Below, piece after piece: positions 1 to 8,375 of a stretch of DNA of 29,375 bases; within the stretch, counting starts at the first letter, position 1; every line of letters begins with the position of its first letter. The stretch covers positions 1 through 29,375 of the forward strand of contig JBHELO010000050.1 of assembly GCA_046263055.1 (NCBI GenBank). The letters are read 5' to 3'. Both the position numbers and the translations under genes were made by a program. This DNA comes from DATAQC01 sp046263055 (GTDB taxonomy: Bacteria; Actinomycetota; Acidimicrobiia; Acidimicrobiales; AC-14). The notes below the pieces were generated by a model, which had not been told where the DNA came from, made no database searches, and saw only the letters and a program-made list of their open reading frames with translations.

Positions 1-109
1 TCAGCACGCCGACCCGCAGCCCGAGGACGGACGCCGCCTCGATGGCGGCCGACAGCCCGGCCACGCCACTGCCCACGACCAGGAGGTCGAGGCCGTCGGC
101 TCCCGGCAT
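1..109 (-). CDS. nadB: L-aspartate oxidase, N-terminal fragment (cut by window edge)
   Basis: Only the first 36 codons are present; the gene runs off the left edge. The product begins MPGADGLDLLVVGSGVAGLS, a Rossmann FAD-binding beta-alpha-beta turn with G13-x-G15-x-x-G18. Such a turn is shared by many flavoproteins. The assignment to L-aspartate oxidase, which oxidises aspartate to iminoaspartate in the first step of NAD synthesis, rests mainly on position directly behind panC and panD, a frequent actinobacterial arrangement. The ATG shares one base with the panD stop (TGATG), so coupled translation is likely. Other FAD oxidoreductases cannot be excluded from this fragment. Confidence 0.7.
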   Translation of the reverse strand, partial: MPGADGLDLLVVGSGVAGLSAAIEAASVLGLRVGVL

Positions 110-477
110 CACGACGGCCGGGCCGCCGACTGGCCGGAGCGGGGGCGGTTGCCCTCGTCCACCTGCACCACGGTGGGCGCGAACCCGCCGAGCTCGGCCT
201 CGTCGAAGTCGGCGTAGGTAACCAGGATCACCAGGTGCCCGGGCTCGGTCAGGCGGGCGGCCGCCCCGTTTACCTGTACCTGCCCGGGCCCTCCGGCGAT
301 GGCGTAGGTCTCGAAGCGGGCCCCGTTGTCGACGTCCAGCACGGCCACCTGCTCCCACTCCCGGATGTCGGCCGCCGCCAGGAGGTGGCGGTCGACGGTG
401 ATGGAGCCTTGGTAGTGGACGTCGGCGGCGGTGACCATGGCCCGGTGGATCTTGCTCTTCAGCATGCGGCGGCGCAC
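109..477 (-). CDS. panD: Aspartate 1-decarboxylase (pyruvoyl enzyme)
   Basis: Decarboxylates aspartate to beta-alanine, the partner that PanC joins to pantoate. The 122-residue product has MLKSKIHRAMVTAADVHYQG followed by Ser. That Gly24-Ser25 bond is the self-cleavage site that creates the pyruvoyl cofactor. The GTG at 477 is preferred to the ATG at 465: it places the cleaved serine at residue 25, as in the E. coli enzyme, matches family N-termini of the form M-x-R-x-MLKSKIHRA, and has AGGAG nine bases upstream inside the end of panC. Only two bases separate it from the panC stop. NDNGAR- and NGAAA-type motifs also match the family. The C-terminal tail (NRPRSGQSAARPS) is short and probably flexible. 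Confidence 0.95.
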   Translation of the reverse strand: MRRRMLKSKIHRAMVTAADVHYQGSITVDRHLLAAADIREWEQVAVLDVDNGARFETYAIAGGPGQVQVNGAAARLTEPGHLVILVTYADFDEAELGGFAPTVVQVDEGNRPRSGQSAARPS

Positions 478-479
478 GT

Positions 480-2123
480 TCAGCGGCTCCTCTCGGTGAG
501 GGCAGGTGCCGGGGCGGTGGCCGCCACGGCCACGGCCCGGTTGTCGATCAGGCGGGTGGCCCCCACCCGGGCGGCCACCAGCAGGCGGACGTCGCCTTGG
601 AGGCGGGCGAGGGGGGCAAGGTCGGCGCCGGACACGACGGCGGCGTAGTCGACGGACACGAGCGGCTCGGCATCCATCCCGGCGGTCAGGTGGCGGCGGA
701 CGACGTCGGGGTCGCGCTCGCCGGCGTCGACGAGGGCGGCGGCGTCGGTGAGGGCCCGGTGCAGGGCGACGGCGGCGTGGCGCTCGGCGGGCGTCAGGCG
801 GGCGTTGCGGCTCGAGCAGGCCAGGCCGCCGGCGTCTCGCACGGTCGGGCAGCCCACGACCTCCACCGGGAACGACAGGTCGGCGGCCACCCGGCGCACG
901 ACGAGCACCTGTTGCCAGTCCTTCTCCCCGAAGTAGGCCCGGCACGGGCCGGCGGCCGAGAACAGCTTGGCCACCACCAGGGCCACGCCCGAGAGGTGCC
1001 CGGGCCGGCTCGCCCCCTCCAACACGTCGTCGAGGCCAGGCATGGCGACGGTCGTGGCCACCGGCCCGGGGTACATCTCGGCGACCGCGGGGGCGAACAC
1101 CAGGGTGGCGCCGGCGGCGGTGGCGGCGGCCACGTCGGCGGCGAGCGTGCGGGGATAGGTGGCGAGGTCCTCGCCCGGACCGAACTGGAGGGGGTTGACG
1201 AACACGGACACCGCCACCACGTCACACTCGGCCGCCGCCCGCCGCACCAGCGAGAGGTGGCCCTCGTGGAGGGCGCCCATGGTGGGCACCAGGCCCACCG
1301 TCAGCCCCGCCGCCCGCGCCCCGTCCAGCAGCGCCCGGAGGTGACCGACCTCTCGGACGATCTGGTCGGGCTGCCTGGCCGCCGGGCCACCCGTCCCTCG
1401 ACGAGGACCGCGAGGGGTGGCCGCCAGGCGGGCGGCGAGGCCGGCCACCGCCAGGTAGGACGGCCGTTCGGCGGGGTCCAGGGTGGCCAGGTGGTGGGCC
1501 ACTGTGGCGGCGTCGCCCCGGGCCACCGGGCCGGTGAGGGCGGCCGCCGGGCCGGTCCGGGCCACGTCGTCCACCGCCGCCCGGGCCAGGCCGAGGTAGG
1601 CCTCGAGGGGCAGGCCGGCGGCCCCGGCCACCCGCTCGACCTGGCCGAGGAGCGCCACCACGTGGTTGGCGGCGATGGCGGCGGCCGCGTGGTGCCTGGC
1701 GCGGTGCTCGTCGGCCACGGTCACCGACCGGCCGCCGAGGGCGGCCACCACCCCGTCGGCCAGGGGGTCGCCGGCCACCGCGAACCACACGCCCGACGCC
1801 AGGCGGGCGGCGCCCGTCTCGGGGTCGGGCAAGGGAACCAACGGGTGGATCGTCGCCCGCCGTCGGTGGGAGGCCAGGACGTCCAGGCCCAGCGCCCCCG
1901 ACAGGTGGGCGACCACCGTGGGACTCACCGGCGTGATGGCGGCCGCCACCTCGGCCACCACCCGGTCAGGGGTGGCGATGACCACGAGGTCCACGCCCTC
2001 CGCCGCTCCCCGGAGGTCCTCACCCCGGCCCGCGGGCGGCTCCACCTGCCACCCGGCGCCGGCCAGGGCTCCGGCCATGGACAGTCCGGCCCGGCCGGGG
2101 CCGACGACGCGCACAGTGGGCAA
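480..2123 (-). CDS. panC: Fusion of a Rossmann/DUF2520 protein with pantothenate synthetase
   Basis: One uninterrupted 547-residue frame carries two proteins. Residues 1 to about 235 are a Rossmann domain (VRVVGPGRAGLSMAGAL, then DLVVIATPD) followed by a DUF2520-type helical domain (HPLVPLPD, AANHVVALL). This family resembles ProC and ketopantoate reductase and often neighbours panC in actinobacteria. Residues about 252-547 are a complete pantothenate synthetase, which ligates pantoate and beta-alanine using ATP: PTMGALHEGH at 280-289, GEKDWQQ at 399-405, SSRN at 437-440. The start is TTG at 2123, seven bases behind a strong AGGAGG. Upstream codons show no conserved sequence. The N-terminal half may supply a pantoate-related reduction, but that is inference. 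Confidence 0.93.
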   Translation of the reverse strand: MPTVRVVGPGRAGLSMAGALAGAGWQVEPPAGRGEDLRGAAEGVDLVVIATPDRVVAEVAAAITPVSPTVVAHLSGALGLDVLASHRRRATIHPLVPLPDPETGAARLASGVWFAVAGDPLADGVVAALGGRSVTVADEHRARHHAAAAIAANHVVALLGQVERVAGAAGLPLEAYLGLARAAVDDVARTGPAAALTGPVARGDAATVAHHLATLDPAERPSYLAVAGLAARLAATPRGPRRGTGGPAARQPDQIVREVGHLRALLDGARAAGLTVGLVPTMGALHEGHLSLVRRAAAECDVVAVSVFVNPLQFGPGEDLATYPRTLAADVAAATAAGATLVFAPAVAEMYPGPVATTVAMPGLDDVLEGASRPGHLSGVALVVAKLFSAAGPCRAYFGEKDWQQVLVVRRVAADLSFPVEVVGCPTVRDAGGLACSSRNARLTPAERHAAVALHRALTDAAALVDAGERDPDVVRRHLTAGMDAEPLVSVDYAAVVSGADLAPLARLQGDVRLLVAARVGATRLIDNRAVAVAATAPAPALTERSR

Positions 2124-2172
2124 GCGGATTCCTCCTGCGTTCCGGCCCCGTCGGTCGGGTGCCGTTCGCGGA

Positions 2173-2703
2173 CTACAGGCTACCGACGTTGCGGACCGCG
2201 CCCGCCGCCCGCTCCTGGGCGCCTTCGGGCACCAGTTCGGGGGCCAGGTCGGCAAGGGGGGCCAGGACGAAGCGGCGCTCGCCCATCCGAGGGTGGGGCA
2301 CCACCAGGTCGGGGTCGTCGACCACCAGGTCGCCGACCAGCAGCACGTCCACGTCGAGGGTCCGTGGGCCGTCCTTGATCGTCCGCACCCGTCCCGCCGC
2401 CGCCTCCAGCCGTCCCGCCACCGCCAGCAGCTCCCGGGGCGACAGGTCGGTGGCCAGCTCCACGACCAAGTTGAGATAGGGCGATTGGCCGGAGGGGCCG
2501 CCCACCGGCTCGGTCTCGTAGACCGGCGACACGGCGACCACGTCGGGCAGGGCCGCCACCGCCTGGCGCAGGGTGGCGCCCCTGTCGCCGAGGTTAGAGC
2601 CGATCCCCATGAACGCCCGCCGCCGGCTCACGGCCGGCGCCGCCCGGGCAACGGCCCCCTCCATGGGGTACGGGCGCGAGCTCGGGTGGGCCACGGTGGT
2701 CAC
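2173..2703 (-). CDS. folK: 2-amino-4-hydroxy-6-hydroxymethyldihydropteridine pyrophosphokinase (HPPK)
   Basis: Transfers pyrophosphate from ATP to 6-hydroxymethyl-dihydropterin, giving the substrate of FolP. The 176-residue protein has GSNLGDR near residue 35, SPVYETEPVGGPSGQSPYLN, DGPRTLDVDVLLVGD and PHPRMGERRFVLAPL, which together are the HPPK signature. The GTG at 2703 overlaps the folB stop by four bases (GTGA). About 28 residues precede the conserved RAFMGIGSNLG core, longer than usual, so a shorter start such as the ATG at Met14 is possible. A 49-bp gap separates it from panC, which has its own ribosome-binding site. Confidence 0.93.
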   Translation of the reverse strand: MTTVAHPSSRPYPMEGAVARAAPAVSRRRAFMGIGSNLGDRGATLRQAVAALPDVVAVSPVYETEPVGGPSGQSPYLNLVVELATDLSPRELLAVAGRLEAAAGRVRTIKDGPRTLDVDVLLVGDLVVDDPDLVVPHPRMGERRFVLAPLADLAPELVPEGAQERAAGAVRNVGSL

Positions 2704-3086
2704 CCGCCGGGGAGTCGGCGGACGGGCACGGGCCGGCGGGTGATGCGCACGCCCGCGCTGGCCAGGTCGAGGGCCACCGGGGGGCGCACCTTGCGCAGGG
2801 CCACCGTCACCGACGTGATCCGGGCGTCCGCCGCCACCACGTCCACGATGCGCTGGGCGAACCGCTCCAGCAGCGTGAACCGCTCCTCAGCCGCCACCCC
2901 GGCCACCGCCCGGGCCACCGCCCCGTAGTCCACGGTGTCGGCCAGCGAGTCCGTGCGCCCCGCCTCGGCCAGGTCGGCCTCGAGGTCGAGGTCCACGTCG
3001 AAGGGCTGGGCCCGCTGCTGCTCCTCGGGAAGGGCGCCGCACACCGCCAGCACCCGCAGGCCCCGGAGCTCGATGCGGTCCGTCAG
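2700..3086 (-). CDS. folB: Dihydroneopterin aldolase, probable CTG start
   Basis: Cleaves dihydroneopterin to 6-hydroxymethyl-dihydropterin and glycolaldehyde, between FolE and FolK. Visible family features are ALPEEQQRAQPFDVDLDLEA, DSLADTVDYGAVA and LLERFAQRI, ending in VTVALRKVRPP. The first standard start is GTG at 3053, but family alignment continues upstream through TDRIELRGLRV, matching actinobacterial FolB proteins that begin M-x-DRIELRGL. The only in-frame candidate there is CTG at 3086, overlapping the stop of the preceding gene (CTGA). That gives 128 residues, so I annotate CTG. If it is not used, the protein lacks its first beta-strand. It ends in a four-base overlap with folK. Confidence 0.88.
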   Translation of the reverse strand: MTDRIELRGLRVLAVCGALPEEQQRAQPFDVDLDLEADLAEAGRTDSLADTVDYGAVARAVAGVAAEERFTLLERFAQRIVDVVAADARITSVTVALRKVRPPVALDLASAGVRITRRPVPVRRLPGG

Positions 3087-3637
3087 GTCCTCCCCCGTCC
3101 GGGGGGACCGCCGCCCGGCCCGCCGCCGATCCCTTCCCCGGTGGCCATCTCGGCGGCGATGGCCACCAGCTCACGGCCGATGGGCCCCATCTGGCGGGAG
3201 TTGATCTGCTCCACGATGGCGATGGCCTGGGCCGGGTTGGTGAGGAGGCCGGCGTACACCAGGTAGCCGGCGGCCACGCCCAGCAGCCGGTCTCCCAGCT
3301 CCTCCTGGTGGAGCAGCACCTTCTGGCCCTCGGCCAGCCATGATCGGATCCTGGGCAGCAGGTCGGCCAGCACCTCCCGTGCGCCGTCGTGGGGGCCGAA
3401 GGGGAGGTGCTCCCAGGCCACGCCCAGCTCGTCGTAGGCGTGGAGGTTGTGGGGCGACGGCAGCAGCGACACCACCAGCGTGAACCCCTGCTCACGGATC
3501 CAGATGATCTCCTCCTGGCGGCGGACAGGGCGGTGGGAGCGGGCGTAGCCACCGGGGCGCTCCGACACGGCCAGCTTGTCCTTGATGATCCAGGCGAAGT
3601 TGCGGGGGACGATGCCCGCCGCCCACTTGCCCTTCAC
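3083..3637 (-). CDS. Dual-specificity-phosphatase-like protein lacking the catalytic cysteine
   Basis: A 184-residue protein between folP and folB, coupled on both sides: GTGA overlap with the folP stop and CTGA overlap with folB. The layout resembles small protein-tyrosine/dual-specificity phosphatases, with an N-terminal NFAWIIKDKLAVSERPGGY segment, FTLVVSLLP and WEHLPFGPHD strands, then KVLLH followed by the expected P-loop. The family loop is H-C-x5-R. Here it reads H110-Q-E-E-L-G-D-R117, with Gln in place of the nucleophilic Cys. It is therefore probably not an active phosphatase of this type and may bind a phosphorylated ligand or partner. The Gly/Pro-rich tail (residues 170-184) looks disordered. 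Its role in folate metabolism is unknown. Confidence 0.8.
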   Translation of the reverse strand: MKGKWAAGIVPRNFAWIIKDKLAVSERPGGYARSHRPVRRQEEIIWIREQGFTLVVSLLPSPHNLHAYDELGVAWEHLPFGPHDGAREVLADLLPRIRSWLAEGQKVLLHQEELGDRLLGVAAGYLVYAGLLTNPAQAIAIVEQINSRQMGPIGRELVAIAAEMATGEGIGGGPGGGPPGRGRT

Positions 3638-4401
3638 GTGACGAGGCGGGCGAGCTGGACGGTGGCCGCCACGTCGTGGGCACGGACCATGCCGGTGCCC
3701 GCCACCATCGCCCAGGCGGCGGTGGCCAGCGACCCCTCGAGGCGGTCGTCCACGGGCGCCGGCGCGGCGGCCGACCCCAGGAGCCGCCCGAGGAACGCCT
3801 TGCGGCTGGTGCCGACCAGCACCGGGAACCCGGTGGCCACCAGCGTGCGCAGGTGGCGCAGGAGGGCCAGGTTGTGGGTGCCGGTCTTCCCGAAGCCGAT
3901 GCCGGGGTCCACCCAGACCTCGGCCACGCCCGCCGCTCGGGCCGTCGTGGCCCGCTCCATCAGGTAATCCCGTACCTCGCCCACCACGTCGTCGTACCGG
4001 GGGTCGGCCTGCATGGTGGCGGGCTCGCCCTTCATGTGCATCGCCACCCAGCCCACGCCGGCCGCCGCCGCCACCTCCCACAGCGACGCCGACACGTCGT
4101 TCACCAGCGTGGCCCCGGCTCCCACCGCCGCTTCCGCCACCTCCGCCTTGCGGGTGTCCACCGAGACCCGGACGTGGGGGGCCAACGCCTCCACCACCGG
4201 CACCACCCGGCGGCGCTCCTCGTCGGCGGCCACCGGCTCGGCGCCCGGCCGGGTGCTCTCACCGCCCACGTCCACCACGTCCGCACCCTCCGCCACCAGT
4301 TCGAAGCCCCGGGCGACGGCGGCATCGGTGGAGAACCATCGCCCGCCGTCGGAGAAGGAGTCCGGGGTGACGTTCAGGACACCCATGACCAGCGGCGGCA
4401 C
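3634..4401 (-). CDS. folP: Dihydropteroate synthase
   Basis: Condenses 6-hydroxymethyl-dihydropterin pyrophosphate with p-aminobenzoate to dihydropteroate; the sulfonamide target. The 255-residue TIM-barrel protein shows MGVLNVTPDSFSDGG at the N-terminus, GADVVDVGGESTRPGA, VRVSVDTRK, WVDPGIGFGKT and VLVGTSRKAFLG, ending in RAHDV. The GTG at 4401 leaves four residues before the conserved core. It is supported by a TACGAT hexamer seven bases upstream, which suggests a leaderless transcript starting near this codon. It overlaps the following phosphatase-like gene by four bases. Confidence 0.94.
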   Translation of the reverse strand: MPPLVMGVLNVTPDSFSDGGRWFSTDAAVARGFELVAEGADVVDVGGESTRPGAEPVAADEERRRVVPVVEALAPHVRVSVDTRKAEVAEAAVGAGATLVNDVSASLWEVAAAAGVGWVAMHMKGEPATMQADPRYDDVVGEVRDYLMERATTARAAGVAEVWVDPGIGFGKTGTHNLALLRHLRTLVATGFPVLVGTSRKAFLGRLLGSAAAPAPVDDRLEGSLATAAWAMVAGTGMVRAHDVAATVQLARLVT

Positions 4402-4408
4402 GGCGGTG

Positions 4409-4414
4409 ATCGTA
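4409..4414 (-). promoter_or_regulatory. Putative -10 box of folP (leaderless)
   Basis: TACGAT on the minus strand, matching TAnnnT, seven bases before the folP GTG. No convincing -35 hexamer is visible. The 86-bp gap between the ABC transporter stop and folP leaves room for a promoter. Confidence 0.45.
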
Positions 4415-4487
4415 GTGGCCTTCCGGCCCTGACCGTTCTGGCGGTAGCCGCCGCCCCGGGCAACGTCGGGCCCCACGTCGGGACGCC

Positions 4488-7400
4488 TCAGTGGGCGCCT
4501 CCGGCGAGGGCGCGGTCGCCCTCGAAGGCGGCCCACATGGCGGCGTACCGGCCGCCTCGCGCCACCAGGTCGGCGTGGGGGCCTTCTTCCACCACCTGCC
4601 CGCCGTCCACCACCACCACCCGGTCGGCGGTGCGGGCGGTGGACAGGCGGTGGGCGATGACGACGGTCGTGCGCCCCTCGGCCACCAGGCGCATGGCGGC
4701 CAGGACCCGGGCTTCGCTGGCCAGGTCCAGGGTTGACGTGGCCTCGTCGAGCAGCAGCACCGCGGGGTCGACCAAGCGGGCCCGGGCCAGGGCCAGGAGC
4801 TGGCGCTGGCCCGACGACAGGGACCGCCCCCGCTCGGTGACCGGATGGTCGTAGCCCCCGGCCAGCCCGGCCACGAAGTCGTGGGCCCCCACCGCTCGGG
4901 CGGCAGCCTCCACCTCGGCGTCGGTGGCTTCGGGGCGGCCGTAGGCGATGTTGTCCCGCACCGTGCCCGAGAACAGGAACGGTTCCTGGGGCACAAAGCC
5001 CAGTTGGCGGCGGAAGGCGCCCAGGTCGAGGTCGGGGAGCGGATGGCCGTCCACCACCACCCGGCCGCCGGTGGGGTCGTAGAACCGGGCCACCAGCTTG
5101 AGCACGGTGGACTTCCCGGCTCCCGTCTCACCCACCAGGGCCACCGTCTCGCCCGGGGAGATCTCCAGGTCGACGCCGGCCAGGGCCTCCTCGGTGGCCG
5201 TCGGGTACCGGAACCGCACGTCCTCGAAGCGGATGGCGCCTCGCAGCCGGCCCGGGTCCACGGGGTGGGCGGCGGCCGCCACCGTCGGTTCCAGGGCCAG
5301 CAGCTTCCCGATCTGGGCCAGCGAGGCGCGAGCCTGCTGGTAGGTGTCGAACACCTGGGACAGCTGCTGGATGGGTGAGAAGAGTTGGTCCAGGTAGAGC
5401 AGGAAGGCGATGAGCTCACCGGCCGTCAGCCCGCCCCCACCGACCAGGGCGGCCCCCACACCCAAGACGACGGCGGCCCCCACCTCGGAGAGGAGCTCGA
5501 CGAACGGGAAGTAGGTAGCCACCAGCCGCTGGGCCCTCATGCGGGCGTCCAGGTGGCCTTGGGCCACCTGGCGGAAGGCCTCGATGCTGTCCTCCTGGCG
5601 GGCGTAGGCCTGGACGACCCGCACGCCGGTCACGCTCTCCTGGAGGTTGGCGTTGACGGTGGCGATGCGCTCCCGGGCCACGTCGTAGGCCCGGGCCGAG
5701 GCCCGCCGGAACCACACGGTGGACGCCACCAGGGGCACGAACACGGTGGCCGTGGCCAGCGACAGCCTGACGTTCATGGCCACCAGCACCACCGCCACCC
5801 CCAACAGGGTGAGGACGTTGACCACCGCCCCGATGACCCCGCTCTGCAGCAGGGTGGAGAGGGCCTCCACGTCGGTGGTCATGCGGGTCATGATCGAGCC
5901 CGCCATCTCCCGCTCGTAGAAGTCGATCCCCAGGCGCTGCAGGTGGGCGAAGATGCGCACCCGCAGGGCGAACAGCAGCCGTTCGGCGGTGCGCCCGGTC
6001 TGGCGTTGCTGGGCCCAGACCACCACCCAGTCGACGAGCACCACCGCCAGGAACGCGGCCGCCGCGCCGAACAGGGCTCGGGACGAGACGGCCACCACCC
6101 CCCGGTCGATGCCGGTGCGCACGAGGACCGGTCCCGCCAGGGTCAGCAGGGCGTCGACGACCACCAGGGCCAGGCCGAGGGCCAGCGGACGGCGGTGGGG
6201 GCGGAGGAAGGCGCCCAGCGTGAACGCCTCCTCGGGCTCGGCCGCCCGGCCCACGTCCACCTCGGGGCGGTCGGTGGCCGGGGGGAGAGTGTCGAGGGCG
6301 GCCAGCAGCTCGGGGGTGGCGGCCGTGCCCATCCAGTCGGCCCCGCGGCCCATCCCGCCCCCGCCACCGGTGCCTGCCGTCCGGCCGCCGGCCGCCACCG
6401 TGACCCGGGGTCGGACCCGGGGCGGGAGGGGCGGCTTCGACGGTGCCCCGTCGCCGTCACCGCTCCGGGCGGGAGCGACGCCGGTCGTACCGTCGACGGC
6501 CGGGCCACGCCCGGCCGCGCCGTTGCCGTGGCCGTGGCCGTCGGCGGCGCCACGCCCGTCGCCGTCGCCCGCACCGGGGACGGGGGGGTCGGCGGGTGCC
6601 TCCTCGTCGATGGCGGGGCCGGCGTGAGCCAGGAGGCGCCGGTAAAGCGGGCAGCGGGCCACCAGCTCCTCCGAGGTGCCGGTGTCGACCACCCGGCCCT
6701 TGTCCAGCACGGCGATGCGGTCGGCCAGGCGGAGGGTGGAGCGCCGGTGGGCCACGAGGAGCGTCGTGCGGCCGGCCAGGACCCGCCGGAGGGTGGCGTG
6801 GATCTCCTCCTCCACCCGGGCGTCCACCGCCGAGGTGGCGTCGTCCAGCACGAGCACCCGGGGGTCGGTCAGGAGGGCCCGGGCCAGGGCCAGGCGCTGG
6901 CGTTGGCCGCCGGACAGGGTGAGGCCCCCCTCGCCCAGTCGGGTGTCGTAGCCCTCGGGCAGGGCGGAGATGAACTCGTGGGCCTCGGCGGCCCGGGCGG
7001 CGGCCACCACGTCGTCGTCCGAGGCGCCCGGACGACCGAAGGCGACGTTGGCCCGGGCGGTGTCGGCGAACAGGAAGGTGTCCTCGAACACCACGCCGAT
7101 CTGGCCGCGGAGGGAGCCCAGGGTGACGTCGCGCACGTCCACCCCGTCGATCCGCACGCTTCCCGACTGGACTTCGTAGAACCGGGGGAGCAGCAGGGCG
7201 ACGGTGGACTTGCCAGATCCGGCGGCGCCCACCAGGGCCACCGTCTCGCCCGCCGCCACGGTGAGGGTGAGGCCGTCGAGCACGGGCTCGGAGCGCAGGT
7301 AGCCGAAGCGAACCTCGTCGAAGGCGATCTCGCCGGTCACCGGCGGCAGCGGTGTGGCGCCGTCCCTCTCCACCACCACCGGGGTGGAGTCCAAGAGCTC

Positions 7401-8333
7401 GAACACCCGCTCGGCCCCGGCCCGGGCGCCCTGGGCCACCACGGTGAGGGCGGAGACCATGCGGACCGGCGCCACCAGCTGGAGCAGGTACGACGAGAAC
7501 GCCAGGAAGGTGCCCAGGCTGAGGCGGTGGTGGAGGGCGAGCCACCCGCCCAGGGCGAGCACGGCCACCTGCCCGAGGGATGGCAGGGCCTGGAGGGCGG
7601 CGCCGTAGCGGGCCTGGATGCGAACGGCCCGCATCCGTGAGGCGAACAGGTCCTCGGCCGTCGCCGCCAGGTTGGCCAGCTCCCGCTGCTCCTGCCCGAA
7701 CCCCTTGACCACCCGCACGCCGGAGACCGCCTCCTCCACGACGCCGGCCACCTCGGCGGCCCGCTGCTGGGCGTCCCAGCTGGCCGGGAACACGGTGGTG
7801 CGGAGGCGGAGGGTGACGGCCAGGATCAGGGGCACCACGACCAGCGTCACCAGGGTGAGCAGGGGCGACAGGACGGCCATGATCACGAGGGAGACGACGA
7901 GCATGACGACGTTGCCGGTGGCCAGGGGCAGGAAGGCGAGCAGGCCCTGGACGAGGGCGACGTCGGAGCCGGCCCGCGACACCAGCTGGCCGGTCTGGAA
8001 CTCGTCGTGGCGGGCGAAGTCCAGGCGCTGGAGGCGCTCGTAGACGTCGTTGCGAAGGTCGAACTGCACGGCCAGGGCCACCCGCCCGCCCACGTAGCGG
8101 CGGACGTGAGCCACCCCGAAGCGCAGGAGGCCGGCCGCCACCAGCACGGTGAGCCACGGGGCCAGCGGGCGGCGGTGGCCGAGGATCACGTCGTCCACGA
8201 TCACCTTCTCCACCACCGGCGTGAAGGCGGCCACCGTCAGCCCGGCGACGGCGGCCCCGAACGCCATCGCCACGTCGCGCCGTCGGGCGGCCAGGTACGG
8301 CCACAGCCGCCGCAACCACCCCGAGGACGCCAT
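4488..8333 (-). CDS. Fused two-in-one ABC exporter (TMD-NBD-TMD-NBD)
   Basis: A 1281-residue full-length exporter made of two half-transporters joined in one chain. Unit 1 (1-572) has six predicted membrane helices, Walker A at 369-377 (GAAGSGKST), LSGGQ at 473-477 and Walker B ending V-L-D497-D498. Unit 2 (about 700-1281) has Walker A at 1068-1076 (GETGAGKST), signature LSSGQ at 1172-1176 and Walker B LLLDE ending at E1197. A Gly/Asp/Pro-rich linker (about 573-690) connects them. NBD1 has Asp instead of the catalytic Glu, and Glu in its Q-loop (VVFEDTF). NBD2 has the altered signature. Both defects fall in the same composite ATP site, as in asymmetric heterodimeric exporters. The substrate is unknown. 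ATG at 8333 follows TACCCT by six bases. Confidence 0.93.
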   Translation of the reverse strand: MASSGWLRRLWPYLAARRRDVAMAFGAAVAGLTVAAFTPVVEKVIVDDVILGHRRPLAPWLTVLVAAGLLRFGVAHVRRYVGGRVALAVQFDLRNDVYERLQRLDFARHDEFQTGQLVSRAGSDVALVQGLLAFLPLATGNVVMLVVSLVIMAVLSPLLTLVTLVVVPLILAVTLRLRTTVFPASWDAQQRAAEVAGVVEEAVSGVRVVKGFGQEQRELANLAATAEDLFASRMRAVRIQARYGAALQALPSLGQVAVLALGGWLALHHRLSLGTFLAFSSYLLQLVAPVRMVSALTVVAQGARAGAERVFELLDSTPVVVERDGATPLPPVTGEIAFDEVRFGYLRSEPVLDGLTLTVAAGETVALVGAAGSGKSTVALLLPRFYEVQSGSVRIDGVDVRDVTLGSLRGQIGVVFEDTFLFADTARANVAFGRPGASDDDVVAAARAAEAHEFISALPEGYDTRLGEGGLTLSGGQRQRLALARALLTDPRVLVLDDATSAVDARVEEEIHATLRRVLAGRTTLLVAHRRSTLRLADRIAVLDKGRVVDTGTSEELVARCPLYRRLLAHAGPAIDEEAPADPPVPGAGDGDGRGAADGHGHGNGAAGRGPAVDGTTGVAPARSGDGDGAPSKPPLPPRVRPRVTVAAGGRTAGTGGGGGMGRGADWMGTAATPELLAALDTLPPATDRPEVDVGRAAEPEEAFTLGAFLRPHRRPLALGLALVVVDALLTLAGPVLVRTGIDRGVVAVSSRALFGAAAAFLAVVLVDWVVVWAQQRQTGRTAERLLFALRVRIFAHLQRLGIDFYEREMAGSIMTRMTTDVEALSTLLQSGVIGAVVNVLTLLGVAVVLVAMNVRLSLATATVFVPLVASTVWFRRASARAYDVARERIATVNANLQESVTGVRVVQAYARQEDSIEAFRQVAQGHLDARMRAQRLVATYFPFVELLSEVGAAVVLGVGAALVGGGGLTAGELIAFLLYLDQLFSPIQQLSQVFDTYQQARASLAQIGKLLALEPTVAAAAHPVDPGRLRGAIRFEDVRFRYPTATEEALAGVDLEISPGETVALVGETGAGKSTVLKLVARFYDPTGGRVVVDGHPLPDLDLGAFRRQLGFVPQEPFLFSGTVRDNIAYGRPEATDAEVEAAARAVGAHDFVAGLAGGYDHPVTERGRSLSSGQRQLLALARARLVDPAVLLLDEATSTLDLASEARVLAAMRLVAEGRTTVVIAHRLSTARTADRVVVVDGGQVVEEGPHADLVARGGRYAAMWAAFEGDRALAGGAH

Positions 8334-8339
8334 GGCTTG

Positions 8340-8345
8340 AGGGTA
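8340..8345 (-). promoter_or_regulatory. Putative -10 box of the ABC exporter (leaderless)
   Basis: TACCCT on the minus strand, six bases before the ATG at 8333. There is no Shine-Dalgarno sequence upstream of that ATG, which fits a leaderless message. Confidence 0.45.
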
Positions 8346-8375
8346 GGGGCCTGTGTCTCGGCCGGGCGGGAACGC

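Noticed and set aside
597..2378. Long plus-strand open frames opposite panC and folK
   Set aside because: They are antisense shadows produced by very high GC content. Their His/Gly/Arg-rich translations lack domains, while the minus-strand frames match known enzymes.
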